Part shown: one piece after another, positions 11,860 to 20,843 of the stretch
Layout of the letters: each line of letters starts with the position of its first letter
Numbering within the stretch: the first letter of the stretch is position 1
DNA from: Staphylococcus intermedius NCTC 11048
GTDB lineage: Bacteria; Bacillota; Bacilli; Staphylococcales; Staphylococcaceae
Assembly (NCBI RefSeq): GCF_002902385.1
Contig: NZ_PPQH01000009.1
Span: forward strand, 234,577 to 298,576
Direction: 5' to 3'
DNA length: 64,000 nucleotides
Translations under genes and position numbers: made by a program
The notes under the pieces: model-generated
Database searches by the model: none
What the model was told of the DNA's origin: nothing
Seen by the model: the letters and a program-made list of their open reading frames with translations, nothing else

Positions 11860-12567
11860 TTATATGGTATTGCCAGCAGTCCGATGTGCCAGCCATTCTA
11901 ACAACATATTGAGATGTGTTGCACTTGGGTTGATACAATCTAAATGGTCTAAATAGGGCAAGGCATAGAGGGTTAAATATTGACCATGCTTATAGTTTTC
12001 TTGTACATAAGAAAGTGTGGTATCCATATGCACGGAAGTATCGTTAAAGCCATGTATAATGAGTGTATCGACATCCACTGGTCCTTGCATTAATGGAGAA
12101 GCTGCACGCATCGTATGTGTCGAGTTCGTGTCAAAATATTCTGCTACAGCATCTTGTCCTAAATGTTGATGCAACGTGTAAAGGACGTCTGTCACCGGTG
12201 CAAGAGCGGCGATTTGATCGAATAACTGTGCATTTAATAAAGCAAGTTGTCCACCGACTGAATGCCCTATGCCGACCAATTGTTGTGGTTGATAGGTAGA
12301 AGCTTTGAAATGTTGAATCGCTTCTGCCACATCGTCACTCGGTATTGGCCATGGATGTGATGTACCACGGCGATATTCAACATTGACAACAGCATAGCCT
12401 GCTTCAATCAACGTATCAATCATTAAATCCATCATTGCTTTACTGTATTTTTGTCTCCAATAGCCTCCATGAATCAAAAGAATCCATGCTTGCGACGTTT
12501 TCTGTTCATTTTCATAAACATCATAATGCTGGTCTTCATGTGGTCCGTAACTGATTTGTTTCACCAT
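11860..12567 (-). CDS. Alpha/beta hydrolase, arylformamidase-like
   Basis: 235-residue alpha/beta hydrolase. The oxyanion motif HGGYWR resembles the HGGXW signature of kynurenine formamidase-like esterases. The nucleophile is in GIGHSVGGQLAL, with Asp in HGFNDTSV and a late His in YLDHLDCI as the likely triad partners. No tryptophan catabolism genes are nearby, so the substrate is unknown and 'esterase' is the safe reading. AAGGAG lies upstream of ATG 12567; the longer frame adds residues without a ribosome site. It converges with the nitronate monooxygenase gene 22 bases away. Confidence 0.85.
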   Translation of the reverse strand: MVKQISYGPHEDQHYDVYENEQKTSQAWILLIHGGYWRQKYSKAMMDLMIDTLIEAGYAVVNVEYRRGTSHPWPIPSDDVAEAIQHFKASTYQPQQLVGIGHSVGGQLALLNAQLFDQIAALAPVTDVLYTLHQHLGQDAVAEYFDTNSTHTMRAASPLMQGPVDVDTLIIHGFNDTSVHMDTTLSYVQENYKHGQYLTLYALPYLDHLDCINPSATHLNMLLEWLAHRTAGNTI

Positions 12568-12690
12568 GTTTAAAAACTCCTTTTTGCACGTCTTTAATCC
12601 CATTATACCCTATGCCACTTTCCAACAAACGAAGGGCATCACCACGTACATCATCACGGTGGATATGATAAAATGAAGGCGGTGATAAAA

Positions 12691-13539
12691 ATGATAGAGA
12701 TTGGTCTAACAGGGTGGGGCGATCACGACACCTTGTATGAAGATTTACAACGCAAAACAGATAAATTACAAACCTATGCAAGTCATTTTCCAGTTGTTGA
12801 ATTAGATGCTTCATATTATGCCATTCAACCAGAGCGTAATATCGTGAAATGGATCAGTGAGACACCGCAACGTTTTAAATTTGTCGTCAAAATTCATCAA
12901 GCATTGACATTACATGCGGACTATCATGATTATGCAGACACGATTGAAAGCTTGTTTAATGATTTTCGACTTATGATACAACCTTTAGTTGAGGCTGATC
13001 GTTTAGCAATGGTTCTCGTTCAATTTCCGCCTTGGTTTGATTGTAATGCAAAAAACATTAAATATATTCGCTACGTCCGAGCCCAACTTGAACACGTACC
13101 TGTATGTATCGAATTTCGCCATCAATCATGGTTCCAAGGCGAGATGAAAGAACATACATTGCAATTTTTGACAGACAATCAACTCATTCATTCCGTATGT
13201 GATGAACCGCAAGTAGGTGAAGGGAGCATTCCTTTGGTGAATCGCATTACGCATCAAACGGCACTCGTTCGACTTCACGGCCGCAACAAGTATGGATGGA
13301 CGAAAAAAGATATGACAGACCAAGAATGGCGAGATGTGCGATATCTTTATAACTATAACGCTGAAGAATTACAGCAATTAGCGGATAAAGTGACGTTGTT
13401 AAATCAAAAAGCGCAACATGTATATGTCGTATTTAACAATAACTCAGGCGGTCATGCTGCATCAAATGCCAAATATTTTCAGAAGCTTTTAGGCATTGAT
13501 TATGAAGGTTTAGCACCACAACAACTTAAATTATTTTAG
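12691..13539 (+). CDS. DUF72 family protein (YecE-like)
   Basis: 282-residue DUF72 protein with a TIM-barrel-like fold. Family hallmarks are GLTGWGDHD at the N-terminus, a VVELDASYYAIQP segment, FKFVVKIHQALT, and the C-terminal YVVFNNNSGGHAASNA. The biochemical role of DUF72 is not established. AAGGCGGTG lies about 8 bases before ATG 12691, which starts MIEIGLTGW; an in-frame ATG at 12673 lacks a ribosome site. It is followed after 14 bases by a TauE-type permease and then a metallophosphatase, probably one operon. Confidence 0.88.
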   Translation: MIEIGLTGWGDHDTLYEDLQRKTDKLQTYASHFPVVELDASYYAIQPERNIVKWISETPQRFKFVVKIHQALTLHADYHDYADTIESLFNDFRLMIQPLVEADRLAMVLVQFPPWFDCNAKNIKYIRYVRAQLEHVPVCIEFRHQSWFQGEMKEHTLQFLTDNQLIHSVCDEPQVGEGSIPLVNRITHQTALVRLHGRNKYGWTKKDMTDQEWRDVRYLYNYNAEELQQLADKVTLLNQKAQHVYVVFNNNSGGHAASNAKYFQKLLGIDYEGLAPQQLKLF

Positions 13540-13553
13540 AGGAGGGCATGACT

Positions 13554-14378
13554 TTGAGTGTTATCATACTTATTCTCGTAGGCTTTTTATCCGCTATTAT
13601 CGGTTCCTTAGTCGGAATTGGTGGCGGCATTATTATTGTACCGACGCTCATATATTTTGGTGTCTCATTAAATATTTTAGGGGGGATTACACCTCAAACG
13701 GCAATCGGTACGTCATCTATTATTTTGATTGCGACAGGACTATCCTCAACAGTAGGGTATTTAAAACAAAAGCAAGTCGATGTCAAAAACGGGATTATAT
13801 TCACGATTGGTATTATTCCTGGGGCGTTGATTGGGGCTTATTTAAGTCAGTTTTTAACGTTGCATTCATTTAATTTATATTTTGGTATCTTTCTTATCGT
13901 CGTGTCGGTGCTACTCATGGTACGTCATCGGATCCCACCGATCAAAGCCTTCCAACAAGAACGTTATATGAAATCATTTACAGATGCACATGGTGAACAT
14001 TATCGTTATGGTGTTGTGCCATCTATTGCGATTATTGCATCATTTGTGATTGGTTTAACTGCAGGTTTATTTGGTATTGGCGGCGGTGCACTCATGACGC
14101 CACTCATGTTGCTTGTATTCCGATTTCCGCCCCACGTCGCAGTAGGGACAAGTATGATGATGATTTTCTTTTCAAGTGTGACGGGTTCAATCGGCCACAT
14201 TATGTTAGGCCATGTCCTATGGGGATACAGTCTAATCTTAATCATATCGAGCTGGATTGGTGCGCAGTTAGGTGTGAGATTAAATAAAACAATCAAATCT
14301 GACACTGTCGTACTCATTTTACGATTAGTCATGCTAGGATTAGGAATTTATCTCATTTTACAATCATTCTTTAACTAA
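13554..14378 (+). CDS. TSUP/TauE-SafE family sulfite-exporter-like permease
   Basis: About 274 residues with eight or so membrane helices in two homologous halves. Each half carries the TSUP glycine motif: GSLVGIGGGIIIVPTL near the N-terminus and GLFGIGGGALMTPLM after a hydrophilic middle loop at about 125-155. The family exports sulfite, sulfoacetate or other sulfur-containing organic anions; the actual substrate is unknown. AGGAGGG at 13540-13546 is only one base from ATG 13548 but seven from TTG 13554, so the TTG start is preferred; the difference is two residues. Confidence 0.87.
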   Translation: MSVIILILVGFLSAIIGSLVGIGGGIIIVPTLIYFGVSLNILGGITPQTAIGTSSIILIATGLSSTVGYLKQKQVDVKNGIIFTIGIIPGALIGAYLSQFLTLHSFNLYFGIFLIVVSVLLMVRHRIPPIKAFQQERYMKSFTDAHGEHYRYGVVPSIAIIASFVIGLTAGLFGIGGGALMTPLMLLVFRFPPHVAVGTSMMMIFFSSVTGSIGHIMLGHVLWGYSLILIISSWIGAQLGVRLNKTIKSDTVVLILRLVMLGLGIYLILQSFFN

Positions 14379-14394
14379 AAAGTGAGGCGAGATT

Positions 14395-15723
14395 ATGCGT
14401 ATAACGATTTATCATACGAATGATATTCACAGTCATTTACATGCTTATTCACGTATCACAGCCTATTTAACAAAGGCACGTACACAATTAGCGCACCCTT
14501 CTCGATATGTTGATATCGGCGATCATGTCGATTTATCCTTACCTGTAACTGAAGGAACGTTAGGAAAGCGTAATATCGAACTTCTGAATGCAGCAGGGTG
14601 TGATGTTGCGACAATCGGGAACAACGAAGGAATGACGATTTCGCATGAAACACTGAATGCATTGTACGACGAGGCACAGTTTAAAGTGACGTGTACGAAT
14701 GTATTAGATGAATCAGGACAATTACCGCACAATTTTTTATCTTCCTACATTGAACAAATTGAAGATGTGCGTATCATGTATGTCGCAGCGACAGCCCCGT
14801 TCACGCCATTTTATCGTGCATTGGATTGGGTCGTTACAGATCCGTTTGATGCGATACGACAAGAAATCGATGCGCACAAAGGGGAATATGACGTCTTAAT
14901 CATCTTAAGTCATGTAGGGATCTTCTTTGATGAAAAACTTTGTGAAGCGATGCCAGAAATTGACGTCATTTTTGGTGCCCATACACATCATTACTTTGAA
15001 GACGGTGAAGTTCAAAATGGTGTATTAATGGCAGCAGCAGGAAAATACGGTCAATTTTTAGGAGAAGTGACTTTAGAGATAGAAAATGGAAATGTCGTTG
15101 AGAAAACGGCGAAGTTACACCCACTCGAACAATTGCCGGAAGTTGAAACAAACTTTGAAGCTGAAGGTCAAGCACTGCTCAATACACCGGTTGTGGATCA
15201 CCCCGTCACTTTACAACGCGCCACGAACCATATTACAGAAGCAAGCTATTTGTTAGCTGAAAGTGTGCATGAATTTACTGAAGCAGACTGCACAATTATT
15301 AATGCAGGCCTGATTGTAAAAGGATACACGGAACAGCGATTGACTGAATATGATATCCATCAAATGTTGCCACATCCGATTAATGCTGTGCGCATTCGAT
15401 TAACAGGTGCTGAACTTAAAGAAGTGTTGTTGAAAGCACGTGCGCAAGAATATATGTACGAATATGCGCAAGGACTTGGTTTTCGCGGTGATATCTTTGG
15501 CGGTTATATTTTATATGGTGCCGGTTATATTGAATCGAGTGAACGCTATTTTGTGAACGGTGAAGAAATTGATGATGAGGCGACGTATATATTAGGTACG
15601 GTTGATATGTACACGTTTGGACGCTATTTTCCAACATTAAAAGGCAGTCATATCCAATATTTAATGCCTGAGTTTTTGAGAGACATCTTTAAAGAAAAGT
15701 TGTTAACGGTTTATTTTGCATGA
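14395..15723 (+). CDS. Bifunctional metallophosphatase/5'-nucleotidase (YunD-like)
   Basis: 442-residue UshA-type enzyme. The N-terminal metallophosphoesterase domain carries [26 protein letters not shown] and FGAHTHHY, which form the dimetal site. The C-terminal 5'-nucleotidase domain lies at about 260-420. No signal peptide is present, unlike secreted UshA, so it probably acts in the cytoplasm like Bacillus YunD. Its nucleotide substrate is not determinable. It starts 16 bases after the permease gene and its end comes just before the lipA promoter region. Confidence 0.9.
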   Translation: MRITIYHTNDIHSHLHAYSRITAYLTKARTQLAHPSRYVDIGDHVDLSLPVTEGTLGKRNIELLNAAGCDVATIGNNEGMTISHETLNALYDEAQFKVTCTNVLDESGQLPHNFLSSYIEQIEDVRIMYVAATAPFTPFYRALDWVVTDPFDAIRQEIDAHKGEYDVLIILSHVGIFFDEKLCEAMPEIDVIFGAHTHHYFEDGEVQNGVLMAAAGKYGQFLGEVTLEIENGNVVEKTAKLHPLEQLPEVETNFEAEGQALLNTPVVDHPVTLQRATNHITEASYLLAESVHEFTEADCTIINAGLIVKGYTEQRLTEYDIHQMLPHPINAVRIRLTGAELKEVLLKARAQEYMYEYAQGLGFRGDIFGGYILYGAGYIESSERYFVNGEEIDDEATYILGTVDMYTFGRYFPTLKGSHIQYLMPEFLRDIFKEKLLTVYFA

Positions 15724-15731
15724 ACAGGTGA

Positions 15732-15760
15732 TTTTAATTTCTAGTAAAGTTCGTTATAAT
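15732..15760 (+). promoter_or_regulatory. Candidate promoter of lipA
   Basis: TATAAT at 15755-15760 is a perfect -10. The matching -35 at 15732-15737 (TTTTAA) is poor. It would give a leader of about 33 bases to lipA, just after the metallophosphatase gene ends. Confidence 0.4.
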
Positions 15761-15799
15761 AGAGTAAGACCTATAAATTATGGGAGGTTTTCCGCTGTC

Positions 15800-16717
15800 A
15801 TGGCTACAAAAAATGAAGAAATTTTACGCAAACCAGATTGGCTTAAAATAAAGTTAAATACAAATGAGAATTACACAGGCTTAAAGAAAATGATGCGCGA
15901 AAAGGGGCTACATACGGTATGTGAGGAAGCAAAATGTCCAAACATTCATGAGTGTTGGGGTGAACGTCGTACTGCAACATTTATGATTTTGGGTGATGTA
16001 TGTACACGTGCATGTCGTTTCTGCGCAGTTAAAACAGGTTTACCGAATGAGTTGGACTTAGGTGAGCCAGAACGTGTCGCTGATTCAGTTAAACAAATGA
16101 ACTTGAAACACGTAGTTATCACTGCAGTAGCTCGCGACGATTTGAAAGATGCAGGTTCAAACGTGTACGCTGAAACAGTGCGTAAAGTACGTGAACTCAA
16201 CCCATTCACGACAATCGAAATTTTACCATCTGACATGGGTGGCGATTACGAAGCATTAGAAACATTAATGGCTGCACGTCCAGACATTTTAAACCACAAC
16301 ATTGAAACAGTGCGTCGTTTAACACCGAGAGTGCGTGCGCGTGCCACTTATGATCGTACATTAGAATTTTTACGTCGTTCTAAAGAATTACAACCAGACA
16401 TCCCAACAAAATCAAGTATTATGGTGGGATTAGGCGAAACAATTGAAGAACTTCATGAAACAATGGATGATTTACGTGCAAATGGTGTAGATATTTTAAC
16501 AATCGGTCAATATTTACAACCTTCTCGTAAACACTTAAAAGTTCAAAAATACTACACACCATTAGAATTTGGTAAATTGCGTAAAGTTGCGATGGAAAAA
16601 GGCTTCAAACATTGTCAAGCGGGTCCATTAGTGCGTAGTTCTTACCATGCAGATGAACAAGTAAATGAAGCAGCAAAAGCGAAACATCGACTTGGTGAAG
16701 AACAACTTAAATTATAA
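15800..16717 (+). CDS. lipA: Lipoyl synthase LipA
   Basis: 305-residue radical-SAM lipoyl synthase, which inserts two sulfurs into protein-bound octanoyl chains to make the lipoyl cofactor. The auxiliary [4Fe-4S] cluster that is the sulfur donor is held by [12 protein letters not shown], and the radical-SAM cluster by CTRACRFC. The C-terminal RSSY of the auxiliary-cluster ligand set is also present. GGGAGG at 15782-15787 is 12 bases from ATG 15800, which gives the conserved MATKNEE; longer starts overlap the upstream gene. The enzyme uses up its own cluster, so it depends on the Fe-S systems also encoded in this window. Confidence 0.97.
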   Translation: MATKNEEILRKPDWLKIKLNTNENYTGLKKMMREKGLHTVCEEAKCPNIHECWGERRTATFMILGDVCTRACRFCAVKTGLPNELDLGEPERVADSVKQMNLKHVVITAVARDDLKDAGSNVYAETVRKVRELNPFTTIEILPSDMGGDYEALETLMAARPDILNHNIETVRRLTPRVRARATYDRTLEFLRRSKELQPDIPTKSSIMVGLGETIEELHETMDDLRANGVDILTIGQYLQPSRKHLKVQKYYTPLEFGKLRKVAMEKGFKHCQAGPLVRSSYHADEQVNEAAKAKHRLGEEQLKL

Positions 16718-16735
16718 GAACCAGGTGATGAACGT

Positions 16736-17101
16736 ATGATTAAAGTAGGAAACCATTATTTTGAATTATTAACGTCGTATAAAGATGGATTCAATGAAGA
16801 TGATTTTATTGCGAGATATTCTGAAATTCTAGATAAATATGACTTTGTGGTTGGGGATTATGGTTATGATCAATTGAGATTAAAGGGCTTTTATCATGAT
16901 TCATATAAAAAAGCAGATTTTAACAAACGCTTTTCCACAATACAAGATTATCTCTATGAATATTGTAATTTTGGATGCGCCTACTTTGTCTTACGTCGAC
17001 TGTCAAAAGCAGAAGTCGAGCAGCAATTAGGACTTGATACGCCAATTGATGCAACAGATAAATTGAAGGATGTCAAAATACAACCGACAATACAAGATTA
17101 A
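16736..17101 (+). CDS. yutD: YutD family protein (DUF1027)
   Basis: 121-residue YutD-like protein. The family region is in the first 90 residues, including FDFVVGDYG-type and YEYCNFGCAYFVLRR segments. It lies directly downstream of lipA, as in Bacillus (lipA-yutD region), which suggests co-transcription. The molecular role is not known. AGGTGATG precedes ATG 16736. A terminator follows 30 bases after the stop. Confidence 0.86.
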   Translation: MIKVGNHYFELLTSYKDGFNEDDFIARYSEILDKYDFVVGDYGYDQLRLKGFYHDSYKKADFNKRFSTIQDYLYEYCNFGCAYFVLRRLSKAEVEQQLGLDTPIDATDKLKDVKIQPTIQD

Positions 17102-17130
17102 ACGATATATGAGCAGCATGTGCATAGTGA

Positions 17131-17168
17131 AGCATGGATACCTTCATTATGTCCATGCTGTTTTTTTA
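17131..17168 (+). terminator. Terminator after lipA-yutD
   Basis: AGCATGGA at 17131-17138 pairs with TCCATGCT at 17152-17159 and is followed by seven T. Standard intrinsic terminator. Confidence 0.9.
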
Positions 17169-17206
17169 TTTATAGAAGACTCACCCACGTTTTCAGTCAA
17201 TGTCAC

Positions 17207-17870
17207 ATTTCAATAGAGCATTGGGGGAGTGTCAATATAATCAGTAGAAAGCTTACTTCAGTCCTCAAAAAAACGATTGAAATGAAGAAGGGAAATGTTC
17301 TTGAAAGCGTGGAGTGATGAAAAAAAGTGGTTGTAGAACACCGTACCATTAGATTTATTATTCCAACATTGCCAAAACCGTGCAAGACTCCCGAGGGAAA
17401 GAGCTGAAGCAAAAAACCTACCAATGAAATATTTCGATAGAGCATTAGGGAATGACAATGTAATCAGCAGAAAGCTCACTCCAATCTCCTCACAAAAATG
17501 ATTGAGATGAAGAAGGGAAATGTTGTAAAAAGCGTGGAGTGATGAAGAAAAGTGGTTGTAGAACACAGTACCATTAGATTTATTATTCCAACATTACTCC
17601 AAACCGTGCAAGACTCCCGAGGGAAAGAGCTGAAGCAAAAAACCTACCAATGAAATATTTCAATAGAGCATTGGGGGAGTGTCAATATAATCAGTAGAAA
17701 GCTTACTTCAGTCCTCAAAAAACGATTGAAATGAAGAAGTGGAACGTTGTTGAAAGCGTGGAGTGATGAAGAAAAGTGGTTGTAGAACACTGTCTCATAA
17801 GATTTATTGTTCCAACATTGCCAAAACCGTGCAAGACTCCCGAGGGAAGAAGTTGAAAACAAAATAACGT
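17207..17870. repeat. Three tandem copies of a ~225-bp repeat
   Basis: Units begin at 17207, 17431 and 17657, each with ATTTC(A/G)ATAGAGCATT, giving periods of 224 and 226 bases. Each unit contains GCGTGGAGTGATGAA, GTGGTTGTAGAACAC and, near its end, GACTCCCGAGGG. That last motif is shared with the MITE-like elements elsewhere in the window. Units 1 and 3 are more alike than either is to unit 2. Short open frames across the array lack ribosome sites and are not genes. Confidence 0.85.
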
Positions 17871-17871
17871 C

Positions 17872-18110
17872 ATTTGACTTTGACAGTGGCTACTGTTTAT
17901 CGCAGTAGCTGTCTGACTTCTCAATGCTTGTGCTTTTGAGAAGTCTAGTCAGCCTTGCGGGGGCAGTACGACGAAATCTTTGTTCCACATGAGATTTCTG
18001 TACTGCTCCCAAAATCCTATTTGGCTTCCATCAAGTGTATGGTTCAATCAAGCCGAATTTAGTTGAAGGGTCAGCCCCTGGGAAAGCGCAGCACGGTTCG
18101 GCAATCGGAC
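17872..18110 (-). repeat. Inverted copy of the four-hairpin repeat core
   Basis: This stretch is the reverse complement of the core found at 20940-21150 and 59990-60220. It keeps the CAGTAGC hairpin, the GACTTCTCAA hairpin, the GGGAGCAGTAC stem and a decayed form of the AATTCGGCTT stem. It joins directly to the end of the 225-bp tandem array, and the two form one composite block between the convergent yutD and DUF3055 genes. Confidence 0.8.
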
Positions 18111-18124
18111 GAACATAGAAAATC

Positions 18125-18256
18125 AATAACTCGAAGTGCTTAAAAACCCCACTAAAACAGCAATGACTCGAAGTGCTTAAAAACACTACTAAAAGAGCAA
18201 TAACTCGAAGTGCTTAAAAACACTACTAAAAGAGCAACAACTCGAAGTGCTTATCA
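18125..18256. repeat. 37-bp tandem repeat, three full copies plus a partial
   Basis: The marker CTCGAAGTGCTT recurs at 18130, 18167, 18204 and 18241, an exact 37-base period. Copies differ by only a few bases and there are no unique spacers. It ends just before the stop of the minus-strand DUF3055 gene. It is a candidate variable-number locus. Confidence 0.92.
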
Positions 18257-18261
18257 ACCCT

Positions 18262-18528
18262 CTACTGAATCACTTCATGTAAATAAGCCGTTATCTCATC
18301 GCCTTCTTCTTCACTCACACCTAAAATATAAGCAATATAACTTTCTTCCTCTAAATCATCCGACCCAATAATCCCAAACTTATTCGTCTGTGTATTCAAC
18401 ACCAACGTTTTTCCATAATGACGATCCGTTTGAATCAACACTAAATCATAGCGACTATGTTCACCAACAAAGCCAACGAATCGAATTTGAGAAGGTTCCA
18501 AATCATCGTATAAAAACATATCTATCAT
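18262..18528 (-). CDS. DUF3055 family protein
   Basis: 88-residue DUF3055 protein, a small acidic cytoplasmic protein conserved in staphylococci and bacilli. It begins MIDMFLYDDLEPSQIRFVGF and includes YDLVLIQTDRHYGKTLVLN. No function is established. GGAGTTACACAG precedes ATG 18528; the longer open frame has no homology and no ribosome site. Its 3' end adjoins the 37-bp tandem repeat, and it is divergent from the HEPN gene downstream. Confidence 0.85.
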   Translation of the reverse strand: MIDMFLYDDLEPSQIRFVGFVGEHSRYDLVLIQTDRHYGKTLVLNTQTNKFGIIGSDDLEEESYIAYILGVSEEEGDEITAYLHEVIQ

Positions 18529-18629
18529 CTGTGTAACTCCTTTAAAAATCATGTTATGGCAAGTATAGCGATAAATGAAGTTGCATGCAAAATTATGATA
18601 TGATAGAGAGGAATAGAGGTGACCATAAA

Positions 18630-19061
18630 GTGTATTTTGTTGATAAAACACAATTAGAAACGAAATTAAAATATTTAAAACAACTGACTGAAGATTATGA
18701 GACGGTGAAATCAAATCATTATGCATTTGAACGTGTCGCGCAGATGTTAATTGAGTCATCAGTCGATATCGGTAACATGATTATCGATGCCTTCATTTTA
18801 AGAGACCCAGGTAATTATAAAGATGTGATTGATATTTTAGAATTGGAAGGTGCCATTTCTAAAGAGACGCAACACGCATTACATCAAACCATTGATGTGC
18901 GCCGTCAGTTCGTGCATTATTACGATACATTAGACACAGCACAATTAATTCCATTATTTGATGAAACAGTCCCATTTTATCAGCAGTTTATTCAAGAAAT
19001 TTTACAGTTTTTAGAAAATGAAAATGTCCCTGTAACAGCATTTGGAAAAGGAGCGCAATAA
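18630..19061 (+). CDS. DUF86/HepT-like HEPN domain protein, unpartnered
   Basis: 143-residue helical HEPN-superfamily (DUF86) protein. The R-x4-H type motif of HepT RNases appears as RRQFVHYY at about residues 96-103. AGAGGTGA precedes GTG 18630, giving VYFVDKTQLE, the conserved staphylococcal start. HepT proteins are usually paired with a MNT nucleotidyltransferase antitoxin; none is adjacent here. Four bases separate it from a HAD phosphatase gene, so this is probably a domesticated housekeeping member of uncertain activity. Confidence 0.82.
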   Translation: MYFVDKTQLETKLKYLKQLTEDYETVKSNHYAFERVAQMLIESSVDIGNMIIDAFILRDPGNYKDVIDILELEGAISKETQHALHQTIDVRRQFVHYYDTLDTAQLIPLFDETVPFYQQFIQEILQFLENENVPVTAFGKGAQ

Positions 19062-19064
19062 CCA

Positions 19065-19850
19065 ATGAAAGCATACAAAGGCTATTTAATCGACTTGGAC
19101 GGTACGATGTATAAAGGAAGTCAAAAAATAGAAGGTGCATCAGAATTTATTGACTACTTAAATGAAAATCAAATTCCGCATTTATACGTTACGAATAACT
19201 CAACGAAAGCCCCCGTCGATGTAGTAGACAAATTAACGACAATGGCTATTGAAGCTAAACCACAAGAAGTCATTACGTCCGCCATGGCAACAGCCGATTA
19301 TATCCATAGTGAAAAGCCAGGTGCAACCGTATTTATGATTGGCGGTTCGGGTTTAGCGACAGCGTTAGAAGAGGCCGGTTTACAACTTAAAAATGATATC
19401 GATGTCGATTATGTCGTAGTAGGATTGGACGAAGCGATTACTTACGAAAAATTAACGACAGCCACATTGGCAGTTCAAAACGGTGCTACATTTATTTCTA
19501 CAAATCCCGACCCATCGATTCCAAAAGAACAAGGTTTCTTACCAGGCAATGGTTCTTTAACAAGTGTCGTAACGGTATCATCTAAGCAACAGCCGATTTT
19601 TATTGGTAAACCTGAAACACCGATTATGGAAAAATCGCTAGAAGTGCTACAACTGAATAAAGATGAAGTGGCAATGATTGGCGACTTATACGATACAGAC
19701 ATTATGGCGGGTATTAACTTTGGCATCGATACCATTCACGTTCAAACAGGTGTGACATCAAAAGAAGAAGTCATGCAACGTGACGTCCCACCGACATACA
19801 GTGTGAAAGATTTGAATGAGTTACGTGAACAATTAATCAAAGGCGAGTGA
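19065..19850 (+). CDS. HAD-type phosphatase, NagD-like (TIGR01457 group)
   Basis: 261-residue haloacid-dehalogenase phosphatase of the NagD/AraL-like class IIA. Motif I is [11 protein letters not shown] with the nucleophile Asp, motif II is YVTNNSTK, the motif III lysine is in FIGKPETPI, and motif IV is [10 protein letters not shown]. Class IIA members dephosphorylate sugar phosphates or nucleotides; the substrate is not known. It follows the HEPN gene by 3 bases and precedes the dehydrogenase by 6, giving a compact three-gene operon. Confidence 0.88.
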   Translation: MKAYKGYLIDLDGTMYKGSQKIEGASEFIDYLNENQIPHLYVTNNSTKAPVDVVDKLTTMAIEAKPQEVITSAMATADYIHSEKPGATVFMIGGSGLATALEEAGLQLKNDIDVDYVVVGLDEAITYEKLTTATLAVQNGATFISTNPDPSIPKEQGFLPGNGSLTSVVTVSSKQQPIFIGKPETPIMEKSLEVLQLNKDEVAMIGDLYDTDIMAGINFGIDTIHVQTGVTSKEEVMQRDVPPTYSVKDLNELREQLIKGE

Positions 19851-19856
19851 TCAGAA

Positions 19857-20822
19857 ATGGAAAAAATTTTAGTAACGCGACGAATTCCACAAAAATTTTT
19901 AGAACGTCTAGAAACTTTAGGCGAAGTTGAAATGTGGGATCATGAATTAACACCTATGCCACGCGAAAAATTTTTAGCAGCAGTTCAAGATAAAACAGCG
20001 ATACTTGTAACCTTAAGTGAAAAAATTGATGCGACTTTATTTGAAGCGGCACCGAAATTGAAAATTGTCGCAAATATGGCTGTAGGCTATGACAATATTG
20101 ATTTACAGGCAGCAGCGCAACATGAAGTCGAAATTTCCAACACGCCACATGTTTTAACAGAAACGACTGCTGAATTAGGCTTTGCGCTCATGATGGCGAC
20201 ATCTCGACGTATCGTGGAAGCTGAAAAATATGTACAAGACGGCAAATGGGAAAGCTGGGGACCTTATTTGTTAGCTGGAAAAGATATTTATCATTCAAAA
20301 GTGGGTATTTTTGGAATGGGTGAGATCGGTCGTGCCTTTGCGCGTCGCTTAAAAGGCTTCCACGCTGATATTTTGTACCACAACCGTACACGAAACATTC
20401 AAGCAGAACAAGAATTAGGTGCGTTTTACACATCGTTTGATCAATTAATCAAAGAAAGTGATTTTGTCATTTGTACCGCACCATCTACACCAGAAACACA
20501 AAATAAGTTCGACAAAGCAGTGTTCAAGAACATGCGTAATGATGCAATTTTCATTAATATCGGTCGCGGTGATTTAGTCGTTGAGGAAGATTTAGTTGAA
20601 GCGATTGAAACGGGAGAAATTGCGGGTTGTGGCTTAGATGTCGTGCGCGATGAACCGATTCGTACGGACCATCCGTTACTGCAATATCCGAACGTCATTG
20701 TGACACCGCATATTGGTAGTGCCACTGTTTTAACACGTGACCAAATGATTCAAACATGTTTATTAAATATTAAAGATGTTTTAGAAGGTCAAAAACCACG
20801 CAATCAAGTTAAAGTGAACTAG
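19857..20822 (+). CDS. D-2-hydroxyacid dehydrogenase (GyaR-like)
   Basis: 321-residue NAD(P)-dependent D-isomer 2-hydroxyacid dehydrogenase. The Rossmann motif is GIFGMGEIGRAFARR, the catalytic Arg lies in INIGRGDLV, Glu in DVVRDEP, and His in VTPHIGSAT. It resembles glyoxylate/hydroxypyruvate reductases. The true substrate is undetermined. It is the last gene of the HEPN-HAD-dehydrogenase group, followed by a large repeat element rather than a simple terminator. Confidence 0.9.
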   Translation: MEKILVTRRIPQKFLERLETLGEVEMWDHELTPMPREKFLAAVQDKTAILVTLSEKIDATLFEAAPKLKIVANMAVGYDNIDLQAAAQHEVEISNTPHVLTETTAELGFALMMATSRRIVEAEKYVQDGKWESWGPYLLAGKDIYHSKVGIFGMGEIGRAFARRLKGFHADILYHNRTRNIQAEQELGAFYTSFDQLIKESDFVICTAPSTPETQNKFDKAVFKNMRNDAIFINIGRGDLVVEEDLVEAIETGEIAGCGLDVVRDEPIRTDHPLLQYPNVIVTPHIGSATVLTRDQMIQTCLLNIKDVLEGQKPRNQVKVN

Positions 20823-20843
20823 CATTTCAAAATAAAAAAAGTC

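Noticed and set aside
17120..17924. Several open frames of 60-100 residues on both strands in the tandem repeat block
   Set aside because: They repeat with the array, lack ribosome sites and have no recognisable domain; they arise from the repeat sequence.
18125..18256. Possible CRISPR array (regular 37-base period)
   Set aside because: The whole 37-base unit repeats with only small changes; there are no unique spacers and no cas genes.
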